From NCBI GenBank assembly GCA_002328585.1, contig DCUV01000060.1, forward strand, positions 124,001 to 188,000: a stretch of 64,000 nucleotides of DNA, given 5' to 3'. Below are positions 61,299 through 64,000 of the stretch, one piece after another. The stretch is from Spirochaetia bacterium UBA2205 (GTDB lineage: Bacteria; Spirochaetota; UBA4802; UB4802). Every line of letters starts with the position of its first letter. Within the stretch, counting starts at the first letter, position 1. The notes under the pieces are model-generated. The model searched no databases and was not told where the DNA came from. It saw only the letters and a program-made list of their open reading frames with translations. Made by a program: the position numbers and the translations under genes.

Positions 61299-63782
61299 AT
61301 GAAAGCAATCATCATGGCAGGAGGCGAGGGCACAAGACTGAGGCCCCTAACCTGTAACAGGCCGAAACCAATGATACCTGTTATGAACCGCCCGGTTATT
61401 GAGTATGCAGTATATTTATTGCAGCAACATGGTATTTCAGATATTACCATGAGTCTTTTTTACCTTCCTGAGAATGTTGTTAACTATTTTGGTGATGGCA
61501 CCTTCTGGGATGTGGCAATAGATTATTCTATTGAAGAAATACCATTGGGAACAGCAGGAGGGGTAAAATTAGCATTGAAGGATTATGATGATACATTTAT
61601 TGTGCTAAGCGGTGATGGGCTATATGATTTTAATTTACACGATATTATAGAATTCCATAAGAAGAAAAGATCATTGTTTACGATAGCTCTGGCACATGTG
61701 CATGACCCTGTTGAATATGGCATTGTTGTTACCCATGAAGATGGCACTATTGACAGGTTTTTAGAAAAACCATCGTGGGGCGAGGTATTCAGCGACACAG
61801 TGAATACAGGATTATATATCATTGAACCAGAGATTATTGATAAATTTGTACCAGATAATGATAAATTTGATTTTTCGTATGATCTTTTTCCTTTATTACA
61901 AAAGAATGGAGTACCTCTTTATGGCTATATAACTGATGGGTATTGGTGTGATATAGGTAATCTGGACGCGTATCGCAAAGTACATCAGGATATACTCAAT
62001 GGAATTGTAAAGATTAATTTTCCAGGTAAAAAAATAGGTGAAAACATCTGGGCTGGCGATGATGTTGAAATTCATGCAGACGCAATACTAAAGGGACCTA
62101 TTGTGATAGGAAATTTTGTCAATATTAAAAAAGGTGCCGAGGTGTCAGAGTACAGTGTTATTGGCGACAATACAGTTATACATGAAAACGCTTCCGTACG
62201 AAGGAGTGTGGTATTACATAATACAATAGTTGGTACCAAAACTGAGATACGTGGAGCTGTGATCGGCAAACGCAATGTTATTGAAGATAATGTCTCAATT
62301 TATGAAGGGGCTGTTATAAGTGATGATTGCCAGATAGGAAACAGTGCTAAAATAGCTACCGGTATCAGAATATGGCCTGAAAAGGTTATTGGTGAGGGTA
62401 CCCAATTGAGTTATGACCTGATCTGGGGAAAAACTGAAAAAAAGATTTTATTCACCAATGAAGGAATTTATGGCTCATTCAATGTTAAAATTACTCCTGA
62501 ATTTGCTGCAAAATTAGGGTCCGCCATTGGAGCTTTTTTGGGGAAAAACAAGAAGGTAATTGTCAGCAGGGATACAACAAGAGCAGCACGATTAATAAAA
62601 AGAGCGTTAACTGCAGGATTACTATCCATGGGAGTAGAAGTATATGACCTTGAGATAGCAAGTTTACCAATAAATAAATATTCGGTGGTTTATGAAAATG
62701 CTGATCTTGGTATATATGTGCAAATATCACCCCATACCGATTTGCAATTTAACCTTATAAAAATATTTAATAGAAAAGGGTTTGAGTTGAGCAATGTTGA
62801 ACGGCGAAAAATAGAAAATATATTTTTCCGTGGTGATTATCCACGCCAGAGTGCTTTTGAAGTGGGCAGGTTATATTATCCCACTCATAATGTTGAATCA
62901 TATATAATGTTTGCTACACAATTTGTAAACAAAGATAGTATAGCAAAACGACAGTATAATGTAATTGTTGATTGTTTTTATGGGACTACAACACATATTT
63001 TTCCATCTCTTTTAGCAGCTTTTTCATGCAAGGCAACAGTATTACGAGGGCAGATACGAGAATTCAACAGTTCCGAAGACATACGCAATGAAAGTAGGGA
63101 TGCAATAAATAGCATAAAAAATATGGCAAAATTAAATAGTGAGATAGGAGTTATTGTAGGCCCTCATGGCGAACAGGTAACAATTATTGATGAAGAAGGA
63201 ACAATCTTGCAGTGGGATGATATTTATACATTATTAGGACTATTATTTATTAAACACAGAAACATCAAAAAATTATTCATGCCTGTTATATCATCTTCGC
63301 GTCTGGAGCACATTGCAAAAGATAGTGGTGTGCAAATAGAGCGAATAGCTAAGACACTATCAAATGATGAATTTATTAACATTTTTTCACGAGATGCAGA
63401 TACGGTTTACCCGTACATGATATATGAATATGATCCCATGATAACATTTTTATTAATTTTAGAACTGGCAGCACTAGAAGGGAAAAAATTATCTGAGATA
63501 CGAAAATCATTACCCTGTACTAATATGTACCATACTGTGTTACCATGCCCGGTTGATGCTAAAGCAATAATTATGCGTGAGATTACAGCAACATCTAATG
63601 GTCATATTGAACTGGTAGACGGTATAAGGATAGTGTATGATGAAGGATGGATTTTAATCTTACCCGATCCAATCCAGCCTGCTGTACATATATACTGTGA
63701 GGCGCTAACAGATGAGGCGCGGGATACAATAGTTGATGAATATAGTGTTAAAATAAAAAGGTTAACCGCAAAATATACATGA
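61299..63782 (+). CDS. Mannose-1-phosphate guanylyltransferase-like protein fused to an inactive phosphomannomutase domain
   Basis: The 827-residue protein has three parts. Residues 1-240 are a nucleotidyltransferase (MKAIIMAGGEGTRLRPLTCN, the RPKPMIP block, LSGDGLYDF, FLEKPS). Residues 250-370 are hexapeptide repeats forming a left-handed beta-helix. Residues 385-827 align with phosphomannomutase, but the phosphoserine loop (TASHNP in active enzymes) reads ISPHTD near 476-481 and the metal loop (DGDADR) reads GPHGEQ at 621-626, so this part should be inactive. It likely makes a GDP- or other NDP-sugar for surface glycans. Related fusions occur in cyanobacteria, deltaproteobacteria and spirochaetes. 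Confidence 0.9.
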   Translation: MKAIIMAGGEGTRLRPLTCNRPKPMIPVMNRPVIEYAVYLLQQHGISDITMSLFYLPENVVNYFGDGTFWDVAIDYSIEEIPLGTAGGVKLALKDYDDTFIVLSGDGLYDFNLHDIIEFHKKKRSLFTIALAHVHDPVEYGIVVTHEDGTIDRFLEKPSWGEVFSDTVNTGLYIIEPEIIDKFVPDNDKFDFSYDLFPLLQKNGVPLYGYITDGYWCDIGNLDAYRKVHQDILNGIVKINFPGKKIGENIWAGDDVEIHADAILKGPIVIGNFVNIKKGAEVSEYSVIGDNTVIHENASVRRSVVLHNTIVGTKTEIRGAVIGKRNVIEDNVSIYEGAVISDDCQIGNSAKIATGIRIWPEKVIGEGTQLSYDLIWGKTEKKILFTNEGIYGSFNVKITPEFAAKLGSAIGAFLGKNKKVIVSRDTTRAARLIKRALTAGLLSMGVEVYDLEIASLPINKYSVVYENADLGIYVQISPHTDLQFNLIKIFNRKGFELSNVERRKIENIFFRGDYPRQSAFEVGRLYYPTHNVESYIMFATQFVNKDSIAKRQYNVIVDCFYGTTTHIFPSLLAAFSCKATVLRGQIREFNSSEDIRNESRDAINSIKNMAKLNSEIGVIVGPHGEQVTIIDEEGTILQWDDIYTLLGLLFIKHRNIKKLFMPVISSSRLEHIAKDSGVQIERIAKTLSNDEFINIFSRDADTVYPYMIYEYDPMITFLLILELAALEGKKLSEIRKSLPCTNMYHTVLPCPVDAKAIIMREITATSNGHIELVDGIRIVYDEGWILILPDPIQPAVHIYCEALTDEARDTIVDEYSVKIKRLTAKYT

Positions 63783-63793
63783 GGCATATGAAT

Positions 63794-64000
63794 ATGAAAA
63801 AGACACCGCATGTTAATGAAGAAAGACTGATTAAAACTTTTATTGACCTTGTCAAAATTTCTTCTCCGTCATGGGAGGAAAAAGGTGTTATTGATTATAT
63901 TGTTAATTTCGGTAAATCAGCTGGTGTTGAATGCATAACCTATCCCTGTAATAATTCGTATAATGTATGTATAAAGATTCTGGGTGAGGATAATTATGTT
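63794..64000 (+). CDS. M20-family peptidase (PepT-like), N-terminal part only
   Basis: The plus strand from ATG 63794 (GAGG nine bases upstream; another in-frame ATG at 63788) is open to the window end. The start (ERLIKTFIDLVKISSPSWEE) matches M20 metallopeptidases such as PepT, just ahead of their metal-binding domain, which lies outside. It follows the transferase gene by 11 bp and is probably in the same transcript. Confidence 0.8.
   Translation, partial: MKKTPHVNEERLIKTFIDLVKISSPSWEEKGVIDYIVNFGKSAGVECITYPCNNSYNVCIKILGEDNYV

Noticed and set aside
1..64000. tRNA, rRNA, CRISPR arrays, prophage or transposase genes
   Set aside because: Searched by eye; no regular repeat-spacer array, no tRNA-like T-loop with matching arms, and no transposase or phage gene was recognised. 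Small tRNAs could still be missed without a covariance search.

Overview
The window reads as an AT-rich chromosome segment (A+T roughly 60-65% by eye) from a diderm, probably anaerobic or fermentative bacterium. A spirochaete or close relative is my best guess. The support is a TolC/adaptor/RND operon whose adaptor lacks the alpha-hairpin and whose gene order matches Borrelia besCAB, a long YidC with a periplasmic domain, lipoprotein signals, and a G/K-type 6-phosphofructokinase. The assignment is inferred; no rRNA or other phylogenetic marker was compared.

Layout. 1-3030 (minus): the origin-type cluster rpmH-rnpA-yidD-yidC-jag, with jag cut by the window edge and no dnaA next to rpmH. 3214-6416 (minus): a methyltransferase, a stand-alone DbpA-type RNA-binding domain, an atypical OmpR-family regulator and a GT4 glycosyltransferase. 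7197-8831 (plus): a membrane-anchored AraC-type regulator and a STAS anti-anti-sigma protein. 8971-10935: a SAM-I riboswitch with terminator controlling metX-metW. 11543-13432: a radical SAM protein, convergent with a TetR-TolC-adaptor-RND-PG0541 efflux operon (20029-13429). 20556-29393: lipid acyltransferase, membrane protein plus phosphofructokinase, GH1 beta-glucosidase, a membrane protein, a GT2 glycosyltransferase, NikR and a degenerate LysM/LytM lipoprotein. 29688-31360 (minus): M28 peptidase, flavin reductase and a Cys-rich small protein. 32081-39023 (plus): unknown gene plus galactokinase, FadR-type regulator plus glpD, GNAT, a D-2-hydroxyacid dehydrogenase and 3-hydroxyacyl-CoA dehydrogenase. 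39035-41908 (minus): nadC and uvrB. 42347-53141: an orphan antitoxin-like gene, a large surface lipoprotein divergent from a secreted FN3/FlgD-type protein, a nucleotidyltransferase module with a gene remnant, an NTP transferase and a trypsin-like lipoprotein. 53185-58462 (minus): a 4-hydroxybutyryl-CoA dehydratase-type enzyme, a hydrolase, an exported protein and an ATP-grasp/FMN-dehydrogenase fusion. 58777-64000: inositol monophosphatase, an exported protein, a cytidylate-kinase-like protein, a sugar-nucleotide transferase fused to a dead phosphomannomutase, and a partial M20 peptidase.

Most genes are single or in two- to five-gene operons, and most of the content is housekeeping, metabolic or envelope. 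No tRNA, rRNA, CRISPR array, prophage or intact insertion sequence was seen.

The least explained signal is a short dispersed motif, GGCGATAGTTA(C/T)T, whose 10-base core occurs ten times where about 0.15 would be expected. It favours short intergenic gaps and gene ends, twice supplying the stop codon of the gene it touches. There are also a 79-bp palindromic intergenic repeat in three aligned copies, a 136-bp element with perfect 13-bp terminal inverted repeats, and a protein fusing an ATP-grasp ligase to an FMN-dependent 2-hydroxyacid dehydrogenase.
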